From contig NZ_BBIS01000044.1 in the NCBI RefSeq assembly GCF_000730605.1, forward strand, positions 1-64,000: DNA of 64,000 nucleotides. Reading direction: 5' to 3'. The position numbers and the translations under genes are program-made. Positions within the stretch are counted from its first letter, which is position 1. Every line of letters begins with the position of its first letter. This DNA comes from Pseudomonas monteilii NBRC 103158 = DSM 14164 (GTDB lineage Bacteria; Pseudomonadota; Gammaproteobacteria; Pseudomonadales; Pseudomonadaceae). This document shows, piece after piece, positions 33,875 to 41,646 of the stretch. The notes beneath the pieces are model-generated. The model was not told the DNA's origin and ran no database searches. It saw nothing but the letters and a program-made list of their open reading frames with translations.

Positions 33875-34382
33875 CACTACTCCTCGCAGGTCTTCTCGGC
33901 AGACCCATACCTTCACCGATGGTGGTTTATCCGGCACAGAATCCTCTATGCCACCTGTTGCCCCTACGACCTCTGGACGATTGCAATCGTTCGGATTCTC
34001 TGGCACTCACAAGATAGTAGGCGCCGCAAACGGGATTGCTCAAGGTGGTAGCGGCTAAAAATGGCGAAAATGCCCGGAATGCGACTCTTCCCTGCACGTT
34101 CAACAGCCACCGGATGTTGTAGGGCTTAAGACGTCGAAGGACAGTTAAAGTCACCCTTAGTTCAACAAAAAAGTTCCTGTAGTACAACCGCTTGCGAACC
34201 CTGCACGTTTTTTTCACACACGCGCCGCAAATCTTGTCGGCACGGCGTCAAGCAACATTTTTTTTGCAGTTCTTGCGCTCAGTCAGTTTACTTACTACAA
34301 GTAATGGGTACTATGTACGCCGGCCAGTTTCTCTTTTCCTGAGAGATGGCTATTTAATAGAAAGTCCTTGAAGGGGAACACG
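33875..34382. other. Gene-free stretch upstream of oprI
   Basis: A minus-strand frame covering 33927-34217 has an arginine-rich, unlikely composition and no ribosome site, and is not counted. The right part is the oprI promoter and leader. No RNA gene is recognised. Confidence 0.4.
34287..34314 (+). promoter_or_regulatory. Probable oprI promoter
   Basis: A TTTACT -35 (34287-34292) and TACTAT -10 (34309-34314) are spaced 16 bases, in AT-rich DNA about 65 bases before oprI. It gives a leader of about 60 bases. A highly expressed lipoprotein is expected to have such a sigma-70 promoter. Not verified. Confidence 0.4.
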
Positions 34383-34634
34383 ATGAACAACGTTCTGAAA
34401 TTCTCTGCTCTGGCTCTGGCCGCAGTTCTGGCTACCGGTTGCAGCAGCGTATCCAAAGAAACCGAAGCTCGTCTGACTGCGACTGAAGACGCAGCAGCTC
34501 GCGCTCAAGCTCGTGCTGACGAAGCCTACCGTAAGGCTGACGACGCACTGGCAGCCGCTCAGAAGGCTCAGCAGACCGCTGACGAAGCCAACGAGCGCGC
34601 TCTGCGTATGCTGGACAAAGCCAGCCGCAAGTAA
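34383..34634 (+). CDS. oprI: Major outer membrane lipoprotein OprI, 83 aa
   Basis: OprI is the Braun-type lipoprotein that covers the outer membrane. The lipobox is LATGC (cysteine 20), after a lipoprotein signal with ALALAAVLATGC. The mature part is alanine-rich heptad-repeat coiled coil (ARADEAYRKADDALAAAQKA) ending in SRK, as in Lpp, whose C-terminal lysine is linked to peptidoglycan. Codon bias is strong, as expected for an abundant protein. GGGG precedes the ATG. An L,D-transpeptidase is encoded just downstream on the other strand. Confidence 0.96.
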   Translation: MNNVLKFSALALAAVLATGCSSVSKETEARLTATEDAAARAQARADEAYRKADDALAAAQKAQQTADEANERALRMLDKASRK

Positions 34635-34656
34635 TAATCCTCACGGATTGTTATGG

Positions 34657-34685
34657 AGCCGACCCACTTGTGGGTCGGCTTTTTT
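34657..34685 (+). terminator. Intrinsic terminator after oprI
   Basis: The stem AGCCGACCCA/TGGGTCGGCT with a CTTG loop is followed by TTTTTT. It is a very strong terminator, as expected for an abundant transcript. Confidence 0.9.
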
Positions 34686-34723
34686 ATTGCCTGTAAACAA
34701 GCCAAACGCGCCCCGCAGATACG

Positions 34724-34747
34724 AAAAGGCCCGCACTAAGGCGGGCC
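34724..34747 (-). terminator. Intrinsic terminator after the L,D-transpeptidase
   Basis: On the minus strand GGCCCGC/GCGGGCC with a short loop is followed by TTTTCG. It lies 20 bases after the L,D-transpeptidase stop, opposite the oprI terminator. Confidence 0.7.
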
Positions 34748-34766
34748 CGGGTGTGTCGCGAATACC

Positions 34767-35744
34767 TTACTGCAGTTCGGGCGGTATGCTCGTCACCATC
34801 GGCGCATTGCCCTGGTTTTGCACCGGCACGGCAATTTCTACCGGCATGCCATCTTCTGCAGCCACCACGTCACGCACCATGTCCCAGTTCATGCGCAGGT
34901 TGTTGGCAAGGTCTTCCCGCTTGAGCAAGGCGTTGATAACCGCAGTGTGTTTGTCGACCACCGACGGGTTACCCTGGTCGTCCAGCGGCGTGTGCGCCTC
35001 CAGATAGACCTTGCCGCCACTGATACCGAACTTGTAGGGCTCGTTGATGATGCGTACCGGCGTACCGACCGGCACCATCTTCGACAGTTCCAGCACGTTG
35101 TTGTTGAGCATGCGGAAGCAACCGTGGCTGGTACGCATGCCGATGCCGAACTTCTTGTTCGACCCGTGGATCAGATAGCCCGGCACGCCCAAGGTGAACT
35201 TGAACGGCCCCAGCGGGTTATCCGGACCTGCTGGCACCACAGCCGGCAGGATGTCGCCGTCTGCGGCGTGTTCTTTACGGATAGAGGCAGGTGGCGTCCA
35301 GGTCGGGTTCGGCGTTTTGGCGGTGATCTTGGTGTTGGCGATCGGCGACCCCCACCCCTCACGTCCAATACCCAGCGGGAAGGTATGCACTACGTTCTGC
35401 CCTTTCGGGAAGTAATACATACGGTACTCGGCCAGGTTGATGACGATACCTTCACGCGGGCCCGGCGGCAGGATGTAGCGGGTCGGCAGTATGATCTCGG
35501 TGCCGGCGCCCGGTAGCCACGGGTCGACGCCCGGGTTGGCGGCGATCATTTCCAGATAGCCGAGGTCGTTGGCGGTGCCGATGTCGGCGAACGTGTCCTC
35601 GTATTTGGCCTTGATCGTATGCACCTGGCCGACGATGTCTTCACCGGGCGGTGGCAGTGGCAATTCCAGCGCAGCAGCGGGGCCCGCTACCAGCAGGGCG
35701 GCCAGGGACAGGCTACGGGTGACGACAGGAAAGCGCGGCAACAT
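34767..35744 (-). CDS. L,D-transpeptidase (ErfK/YbiS family), 325 aa
   Basis: It should cross-link peptidoglycan or anchor a lipoprotein to it. A signal peptide covers residues 1 to about 25. A LysM-like segment (residues 38-88) is followed by the catalytic domain with the SHGCFRM box (His207, Cys209); the usual residue after the cysteine is Ile or Val, here Phe. The IHGS at 192-195 is conserved. The neighbour oprI ends in lysine, so this enzyme is a candidate for its anchoring. Confidence 0.92.
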   Translation of the reverse strand: MLPRFPVVTRSLSLAALLVAGPAAALELPLPPPGEDIVGQVHTIKAKYEDTFADIGTANDLGYLEMIAANPGVDPWLPGAGTEIILPTRYILPPGPREGIVINLAEYRMYYFPKGQNVVHTFPLGIGREGWGSPIANTKITAKTPNPTWTPPASIRKEHAADGDILPAVVPAGPDNPLGPFKFTLGVPGYLIHGSNKKFGIGMRTSHGCFRMLNNNVLELSKMVPVGTPVRIINEPYKFGISGGKVYLEAHTPLDDQGNPSVVDKHTAVINALLKREDLANNLRMNWDMVRDVVAAEDGMPVEIAVPVQNQGNAPMVTSIPPELQ

Positions 35745-35858
35745 CCGGTAAATCCTTCGAAAGATAGGTCAAGAGGAACGATTGTACACCCGCCTCGATG
35801 CAAGCGGGAGGCATTGGCGCCCATGCAAGCGTTTCAGATGATGAAAGGTGCTTGCCGT

Positions 35859-36149
35859 TCAGCTGGCCTGCAGCTCTGGCCAGACTGGGCGCATGCCGCG
35901 CCGCTGGGCATCGAGGATGGCACGGCACAGGTCACACAGGCGGCTGTCACGGTAGATGGCACGCGGCACGGCCGACCAGCGCGGCTGCGCAGGCAGCAGG
36001 CCGCCGCACAAGGTGCGGTCTACCGGCACGCCCAGCTCAAGCTGGCGAGCCACCAGGTGAACGCGGATTTCCTGGCAGGCGAACAGGTCGAGCTGCTCAT
36101 CGGGCTCGATCAGTTGGTAGGCATACAGGGACCAGGCAGGGCGCGGCAT
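35859..36149 (-). CDS. Conserved Pseudomonas hypothetical protein, 96 aa
   Basis: I chose the ATG at 36149 (MPRPAWSLYAYQ); the ORF can extend 10 codons. The middle carries a short cysteine-rich patch with CDLC (near residue 76) and the segment RTLCGGLLPAQPRWSAV. The LDLFACQEIRVH region resembles a small metal-binding domain. It lies between the L,D-transpeptidase and tesA. The function is unknown. The real protein-like composition argues against a shadow. Confidence 0.6.
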   Translation of the reverse strand: MPRPAWSLYAYQLIEPDEQLDLFACQEIRVHLVARQLELGVPVDRTLCGGLLPAQPRWSAVPRAIYRDSRLCDLCRAILDAQRRGMRPVWPELQAS

Positions 36150-36207
36150 CGGGGGCACTCGAAACGGGGGGCGCAACATTAGCCGAAAGCTGGCCCCGTT
36201 TAAAGCG

Positions 36208-36813
36208 TCAGAGCAAGGGTTTTATCGCTGGCCAGGCATTTTCCAGCAAGCGCTGCTGGGCACCCTGGGCCGGGTGGATGCCATCGGCTTGCATCAACTC
36301 AGGCACGCCCCCTATTCCTTCGAGGAAAAACGGCACCAATGGCACCTGTTTATCCGCCGCCAGCTGTTCATACACCTTGGCGAATGCGGTGGTATAGCGC
36401 ACGCCATAATTGGGCGGCAGGCGCATGCCCAGCAGCACCACCTTGGCGCCGGCCTGGCGCGCGCTTTCAATCATCGAGGCAAGATTTTGTTGCAATTGCG
36501 CAGGCGGCTGCCCACGCAAGCCATCGTTACCGCCCAGCTCCAGCACCACCAGGCTCGGTTTATGGGCTGCAAGCAGCGCCGGCAGCCGCGCCTGGCCACC
36601 TGCACTGGTGTCACCGCTGATCGAGGCGTTGACCACTTTATCGTCGAAACCTTCGTCTTTAAGCCGGGTCTGCAACAAAGAGACCCAACCCTGGCGGCTA
36701 TCCAGGCCAAAACCGGCGCTGATACTATCGCCAACAATCAGCAGTGTTCCCGCCGCCGCGCTCTGGGCCAGGCAATACAGGGCCAGACCGGCACTCAACC
36801 ACCACACTCGCAT
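36208..36813 (-). CDS. tesA: SGNH-type esterase / lysophospholipase L1 TesA-like, 201 aa
   Basis: This is a periplasmic arylesterase/thioesterase of the TesA family. A signal peptide covers about residues 1-21. Catalytic Ser30 lies in IVGDSISAGFGL; the oxyanion Asn96 is in ELGGND; the final Asp177-x-x-His180 is in ADGIHP. I chose the ATG at 36813, with GGAG seven bases upstream; the start is only 10 bases from the divergent ABC gene start. Confidence 0.93.
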   Translation of the reverse strand: MRVWWLSAGLALYCLAQSAAAGTLLIVGDSISAGFGLDSRQGWVSLLQTRLKDEGFDDKVVNASISGDTSAGGQARLPALLAAHKPSLVVLELGGNDGLRGQPPAQLQQNLASMIESARQAGAKVVLLGMRLPPNYGVRYTTAFAKVYEQLAADKQVPLVPFFLEGIGGVPELMQADGIHPAQGAQQRLLENAWPAIKPLL

Positions 36814-36823
36814 CGGATTCTCC

Positions 36824-37507
36824 ATGGGCCCCAGCATTCTCGTTGCGCAGAACCTTAGCAAAGTGGTCCCCAGCGCGGAAGGTGACCTGACCATCCTTCA
36901 CGCACTCTCCCTCGACCTGGCCCAAGGCGACAGCCTGGCCATCGTCGGCGCATCGGGCTCCGGCAAGTCGACCCTGCTCGGTTTGCTTGCCGGCCTCGAT
37001 CAGCCCAGCGCCGGCAAGGTCATCCTCGCCGGCCATGACCTGGGCCCCCTGGATGAAGACCAGCGCGCCCGGGTGCGCGCCGAACATGTGGGCTTCGTGT
37101 TCCAGTCGTTCCAACTGCTCGACAGCCTCAACGCCCTGGAAAACGTGATGCTGCCGTTGGAGCTGGACGGTCGCCGGGATGCACGCGAACACGCGCGCAC
37201 ACTGCTGGAACGGGTCGGCCTCGGCAAGCGCCTGAGCCACACGCCCCGTCAACTGTCGGGCGGTGAGCAGCAGCGGGTTGCTATCGCCCGCGCCTTCGCG
37301 GCACAACCGGCGGTGCTGTTTGCCGACGAGCCCACAGGCAACCTCGACAGCCACACGGGCGAGCGCATCAGCGATTTACTGTTCGAGCTGAACAAGGAGC
37401 GCGGTACCACCCTGGTGCTGGTCACCCATGACGAACGCCTGGCCAGGCGCTGCCGCCGCCAGATCCGCCTGGACGCGGGGCGCCTGGTGGCCCCGGTGGA
37501 GGCCTGA
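36824..37507 (+). CDS. ABC transporter ATPase, YbbA/LolD type, 227 aa
   Basis: It has Walker A GASGSGKST, Q-loop region FQSFQLLDSLNALEN, signature LSGGEQQRVAIARAF, and Walker B VLFADEPTGNLDS. It pairs with the large permease downstream (one-base overlap), the arrangement of YbbA-YbbP exporters next to TesA in many proteobacteria. I chose ATG at 36824; no good ribosome site is present, and the region overlaps the tesA leader. Confidence 0.93.
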   Translation: MGPSILVAQNLSKVVPSAEGDLTILHALSLDLAQGDSLAIVGASGSGKSTLLGLLAGLDQPSAGKVILAGHDLGPLDEDQRARVRAEHVGFVFQSFQLLDSLNALENVMLPLELDGRRDAREHARTLLERVGLGKRLSHTPRQLSGGEQQRVAIARAFAAQPAVLFADEPTGNLDSHTGERISDLLFELNKERGTTLVLVTHDERLARRCRRQIRLDAGRLVAPVEA

Positions 37508-40014
37508 TGACCCACATGCCGTTGTCCCGCCTGTGCGGGCTGGCCCTGCGCCAGCTGCTGCGCGACATTCGCGCCAGCGAAGTACGCGTGTTGTTCTTTG
37601 CCCTGCTGGTGGCCGTGGCGGCCAGCACCGCCATCGGCTATTTCGGCGCCCGCCTCAACGGCGCCATGCAGCTGCGCGCCAGTGAATTCCTGGGCGCCGA
37701 CCTGGTGCTGCAAGGCAGCGCCCCGGCCCGTGCGCAGCAGATCGATAGCGGCACTGCACTTGGCTTGCGCCATGCACAGGTGGTCGAATTCACCAGCGTG
37801 GTAGGCGGCGACAATGGCATCCAGCTGTCCAGCGTCAAGGCCGCCGACGGCGCTTATCCGTTGCGCGGGCAGGTACGCAGTGCGCCGGCCCCTTATGCCG
37901 AGGAGATGCCTGGCGGTGGCCCGGCACCGGGTGAAGCCTGGGTCGAACCCCGCCTGCTGGCGGCGCTGGGCCTGGCGATTGGCGACAGCATCGACGTGGG
38001 CATGAAAACCCTGCGCATGAGCCGCGTGCTGACCTACGAACCCGACCGCGCCAACAACTTCTACAGCCTTACCCCCCGGGTGATGATGAACCTGGCCGAC
38101 CTCGAGGCCACCGGCGTCATTCAGCCGGGTAGCCGGGTTACCTACCGCGACCTGTGGCGTGGCGATACCGAGGTACTGGCCCAATACCGCCAGGCCGTGG
38201 AAAAAGACCTGGCCGCCAACCAGCGCCTGCGCGACACCCGCGATGGCAACCAGCAGATCGGCGGCGCCCTGGGCAAGGCCGAACGCTACCTGAACATGGC
38301 CAGCCTGGTGGCGGTGCTGCTGGCAGGCGTGGCCGTGGCCCTGTCGGCCAGCCGCTATGCCGCACGCCGCCTGGACGCCAGCGCCCTGCTGCGCTGCCTG
38401 GGTCTGTCGCGCCGCCAGGCACTGGGCCTGTATTGCCTGCAACTGGCCATGCTCGGCCTGGTCGCCGCCCTGGCCGGTGCCCTGCTCGGCTGGCTGGCCC
38501 AGCTGGGCCTGTTCCGCCTGCTGCAGGGGCTGTTGCCAAGCGTGGTGCCTGCCGGTGGCATCGTTCCGGCCCTGGCCGGCATCGGGACCGGGCTGGTGGC
38601 ACTGGCCGGTTTCGCCCTGCCGCCGATCGCTGCACTGGGCCAGGTGCCCCCGCTGCGGGTGCTGCGCCGCGACCTGCTGCCGATACCGCCCAGCAGTTGG
38701 CTGGTGTATGGCGCCGCGCTGTTTGCCTTGGGCCTGATCATGTGGCGCCTGAGCCTTGACCTGCTGCTCACCTTCGCCTTGCTCGGTGGCGGCCTGGTCG
38801 CCGCATTGTTGCTCGGCGGCCTGCTGTTGCTCGGTTTGCGCAGCCTGCGCCAGTTGCTGGCCGGCGCACCGCTGACCTGGCGCCTGGGGTTGGGCCAGCT
38901 GCTACGCCACCCCACGGCCGCCGCCGGCCAGGCCCTGGCCTTCGGCCTGATCCTGCTGGCCATGGCCCTGGTCGCCCTGCTGCGCGCCGAACTGCTCGAC
39001 ACCTGGCAAGCCCAACTGCCCAAGGATGCACCCAACCATTTCGCCCTGAACATCCTGCCGGATGACCGCGAACCGTTCGCGCAACGCCTGCACCAGGTCA
39101 ATGCAGCCTCGGCGCCGCTTTACCCGGTTACGCCCGGGCGCCTGGTGCAAATCAACGAGCAGCCGGTGCAGCAAGTTGTCAGCAAAGACTCGGCGGGTGA
39201 ACGCGCCGTGCAGCGAGACCTTAGCCTGACCTGGGCCGCCGAACTGCCCGAAGGCAATCAACTCACTGCCGGCAGTTGGTGGCAAGCCTTGCCGGCCGAC
39301 AGCGAAATACCCGGCGTTTCGGTGGAAGCGGAGCTGGCCACCAGCCTGAAACTGCACATGGGCGACCTGCTGACCTTCGACATCGGCGGCCAGCAGCGCC
39401 AGGCCCGGGTCAGCAGCCTGCGCAGCGTGCACTGGGACAGCTTCCAGCCAAACTTCTACATGATCTTCCAGCCCGGCACGCTGCAGGGGTTGCCGACCAC
39501 TTACCTGACCAGTTTCTACCTGGCACCCGGCCACGACCTGGATGTGGTGGCGCTGTCGCGGGCATTTCCGGCGGTGACCATCCTGCAGGTGGACGCCTTG
39601 CTCGACCAGCTGCGCAGCATCCTCGCCCAGGTGACCCTGGCGGTGGAGTATGTGCTGTTGTTCGTGCTGGCGGCCGGGCTGGCGGTGCTGTTCGCCGGCT
39701 TGCAGGCAACGCTGGACGAACGCATTCGCCAAGGTGCCTTGCTACGTGCGCTAGGGGCAGCGCGGCCATTGCTGGTGAAGGCGAGGCGTATCGAGTTCGG
39801 TCTGCTGGGTGCGGCCAGTGGGCTGTTGGCGGCAGTGGGTTGTGAACTGATTACCCTGGTGCTGTATCGCTATGCCTTCGATTTGCAGTGGAGCCCACAC
39901 CCGTGGCTGCTGGTGTTGCCACTGGCAGGGGCGCTGCTGGTGGGCGGTGCAGGTGTGCTGGGGACGCGGCGGGCGTTGAATGCCAGCCCTTTGGCGGTGT
40001 TGCGGGAAACTTGA
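37507..40014 (+). CDS. ABC transporter permease YbbP/FtsX type, 835 aa
   Basis: A large permease with two FtsX-type modules. The N-terminal helix (about residues 25-45, LFFALLVAVAASTAIGYFGARL) leads into a periplasmic MacB-like domain. It is followed by helix clusters at about 255-380 and 395-500, a second extracellular domain, and C-terminal helices from about 705. The DERIRQGALLRALGA motif marks FtsX proteins. It probably works with the upstream ATPase to export or extract a lipid or protein. The cargo is unknown. Confidence 0.92.
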   Translation: MTHMPLSRLCGLALRQLLRDIRASEVRVLFFALLVAVAASTAIGYFGARLNGAMQLRASEFLGADLVLQGSAPARAQQIDSGTALGLRHAQVVEFTSVVGGDNGIQLSSVKAADGAYPLRGQVRSAPAPYAEEMPGGGPAPGEAWVEPRLLAALGLAIGDSIDVGMKTLRMSRVLTYEPDRANNFYSLTPRVMMNLADLEATGVIQPGSRVTYRDLWRGDTEVLAQYRQAVEKDLAANQRLRDTRDGNQQIGGALGKAERYLNMASLVAVLLAGVAVALSASRYAARRLDASALLRCLGLSRRQALGLYCLQLAMLGLVAALAGALLGWLAQLGLFRLLQGLLPSVVPAGGIVPALAGIGTGLVALAGFALPPIAALGQVPPLRVLRRDLLPIPPSSWLVYGAALFALGLIMWRLSLDLLLTFALLGGGLVAALLLGGLLLLGLRSLRQLLAGAPLTWRLGLGQLLRHPTAAAGQALAFGLILLAMALVALLRAELLDTWQAQLPKDAPNHFALNILPDDREPFAQRLHQVNAASAPLYPVTPGRLVQINEQPVQQVVSKDSAGERAVQRDLSLTWAAELPEGNQLTAGSWWQALPADSEIPGVSVEAELATSLKLHMGDLLTFDIGGQQRQARVSSLRSVHWDSFQPNFYMIFQPGTLQGLPTTYLTSFYLAPGHDLDVVALSRAFPAVTILQVDALLDQLRSILAQVTLAVEYVLLFVLAAGLAVLFAGLQATLDERIRQGALLRALGAARPLLVKARRIEFGLLGAASGLLAAVGCELITLVLYRYAFDLQWSPHPWLLVLPLAGALLVGGAGVLGTRRALNASPLAVLRET

Positions 40015-40022
40015 GTGTTACA

Positions 40023-40066
40023 TGTGCCGGCCTCTTCGCGGGCTCGCCCGCGAAGAGGCCGGCACA
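40023..40066. repeat. Perfect REP-style palindrome, bidirectional terminator
   Basis: Arms TGTGCCGGCCTCTTCGCGGG and CCCGCGAAGAGGCCGGCACA flank a four-base CTCG. This is the REP-type sequence of the putida group. It sits between the convergent permease and greB stops. Confidence 0.85.
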
Positions 40067-40078
40067 AACAACATCAAT

Positions 40079-40552
40079 CTATTGCCCGTACGAGATGCTG
40101 TTCACATACCAGGTCGCTTCACCGGTAGGCGTATGCACCAACACCTCATCGCCCTCCTCCTTTTTGAGCAAGGCACGGGCCATGGGCGAATCGATCGAGA
40201 TGTAGTCGTTGCGCCCGTAGATTTCGTCATAACCGACAATGCGAAACTTCATGGTCTCGCCATCATCATTCTCGATCTCGACCCAGGCGCCGAAAAACAC
40301 CTTGCCTTCCTGCTGCGGCGAATAAGCCACCACCTTCACATCTTCAAGACGCTTTCGCAGATAACGCACCCTGCGGTCGATTTCGCGCAGCAGCTTCTTG
40401 TTGTACTGGTAGTCGGCGTTTTCGCTGCGATCCCCCAGGGATGCCGCCCAGGCAACCTTCTGAGTGATCTCCGGGCGATACACCCGCCACAGGTGGTCCA
40501 GCTCTTTCTTCAGCGCGTCGTGGCCTTCCGTGGTAATGATGTTGGTGCTCAA
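40079..40552 (-). CDS. greB: Transcription elongation factor GreB, 157 aa
   Basis: GreB makes stalled RNA polymerase cleave backtracked RNA. It has the N-terminal coiled coil with the acidic tip pattern (LGDRSENADYQYNKKLLREIDRR, shown to residue 60) and the C-terminal FKBP-like domain. The KVWWASLGDRSENADYQ-like motif distinguishes GreB. Start is a TTG at 40552 with AAGGAG upstream, overlapping the stop of the preceding gene's region. Confidence 0.93.
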   Translation of the reverse strand: MSTNIITTEGHDALKKELDHLWRVYRPEITQKVAWAASLGDRSENADYQYNKKLLREIDRRVRYLRKRLEDVKVVAYSPQQEGKVFFGAWVEIENDDGETMKFRIVGYDEIYGRNDYISIDSPMARALLKKEEGDEVLVHTPTGEATWYVNSISYGQ

Positions 40553-40563
40553 CAGCGCACTCC

Positions 40564-40872
40564 TTAGCGGCGGGTAATCAGGCCTTGGCGCGCGATACGG
40601 GTGAGGTGACCAATAACGTCTGCGGCCTCATCCTGCGGCGGAGCCTGGATGACGGCCAGGTCAAAACGGTCATTGCCGTACTGCGCCAGGTGGCAGCCGG
40701 TATCTGCGAACTGAATCAGAAATGCGCGCGCCTGGCCCTTGCGTCGAGACAGGCCTTCGAGGTGACGCAAAAGGGTGGGCTGATGCTGGCCGCCGAGCAG
40801 AATGCGCGGTGTGCGGGACGCCTGGTTGGCAGGCAATGGGCTTAAACAGACACTGGTACGTGGGCAACTCAT
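40564..40872 (-). CDS. Conserved hypothetical protein, 102 aa
   Basis: A small soluble protein with a real codon pattern; the C-terminal half reads FDLAVIQAPPQDEAADVIGH. It starts at ATG 40872 after GGAGAGAAGC. It lies 11 bases before greB, whose ribosome site overlaps its stop codon, so the two are translationally coupled. I do not know its function. Confidence 0.65.
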   Translation of the reverse strand: MSCPRTSVCLSPLPANQASRTPRILLGGQHQPTLLRHLEGLSRRKGQARAFLIQFADTGCHLAQYGNDRFDLAVIQAPPQDEAADVIGHLTRIARQGLITRR

Positions 40873-41027
40873 GGAGCTTCTCTCCGCCTCGCGAATCCCG
40901 CTGGGCAGCGGTGGGAGGCGTCACCGAACCAGCGCTTTAGCGGTATTTCGGATAACCCGGATGGGGGCTTTCCTGCGCCCCGCAAGTAGCTGTTTAAATC
41001 GGCGCAGGCGGTATGCTAGAGCTACAA

Positions 41028-41085
41028 GCGGCAAGATACAAGCCTCAAACCGAAAGTGATCGGCCTGAGGCTTGGATCTTGCCGC
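41028..41085. repeat. Long imperfect hairpin (20-base arms), probable terminator
   Basis: Arms GCGGCAAGATACAAGCCTCA and TGAGGCTTGGATCTTGCCGC pair with one mismatch across an 18-base loop. It sits just after the DoxX stop on the minus strand. This GCGGCAAG-CAAGC style is a recurrent Pseudomonas intergenic repeat. Confidence 0.75.
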
Positions 41086-41095
41086 ATGGGTGGTA

Positions 41096-41533
41096 TCAGC
41101 GGGCGATCAGGCGGTCCAGCGAGAAGCGGCCAGCGCCTTCGATCATGACGGCGACAGTGCCCGCCAGCAGGGCCAGGGCGAACTCATAGCCGTTATTGGA
41201 CATGAACAGGCCGTTGCCGATATGCACCGAGAAGATCGCCACCACCAGGGTCACGGTCAGCGCCAGCGCCGCCGGGCGGGCCAGCAGGCCGATCACCAGG
41301 GCCAGGCCGCCGAAGAATTCTGCGCTGCCGGACAGCAAGGCCATCAGGTAACCCGGCGCCAGGCCGATGCTTTCCATCCACTGGCCGGTACCTTCCAGGC
41401 CATAACCGCCAAACAGGCCGAAGAGTTTTTGCGCGCCATGCGCCATGAAGATGATGCCAACCAGGATGCGGATCACGCTGAGGCCAGCGCCGGCGCGGGT
41501 GGAGAACAGGGCGTTGAGGGTCGTGTTGTTCAT
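41096..41533 (-). CDS. DoxX-family membrane protein, 145 aa
   Basis: Four membrane helices at about residues 15-35, 58-82, 85-107 and 116-135. The conserved LRILVGIIFMAHGAQKLFG-type start and the SGSAEFFGGLALVIGLLARP segment are typical of DoxX proteins. It lies in the inner membrane. The role is unknown; relatives are linked to redox metabolism. The gene stands alone. Confidence 0.9.
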   Translation of the reverse strand: MNNTTLNALFSTRAGAGLSVIRILVGIIFMAHGAQKLFGLFGGYGLEGTGQWMESIGLAPGYLMALLSGSAEFFGGLALVIGLLARPAALALTVTLVVAIFSVHIGNGLFMSNNGYEFALALLAGTVAVMIEGAGRFSLDRLIAR

Positions 41534-41646
41534 GTCGAAGCGTCCTTGAAGCGGAGAAGTTGTGTTGGGATGGGCGCCATCATAATCAATTCAGTAGATA
41601 TGAAAATCGCAAAAAACCCAACATAACAATCGATAAAATCGATTTC

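Noticed and set aside
33927..34217. Minus-strand frame of 96 codons upstream of oprI
   Set aside because: Arginine-rich, unlike proteins, and no ribosome site.
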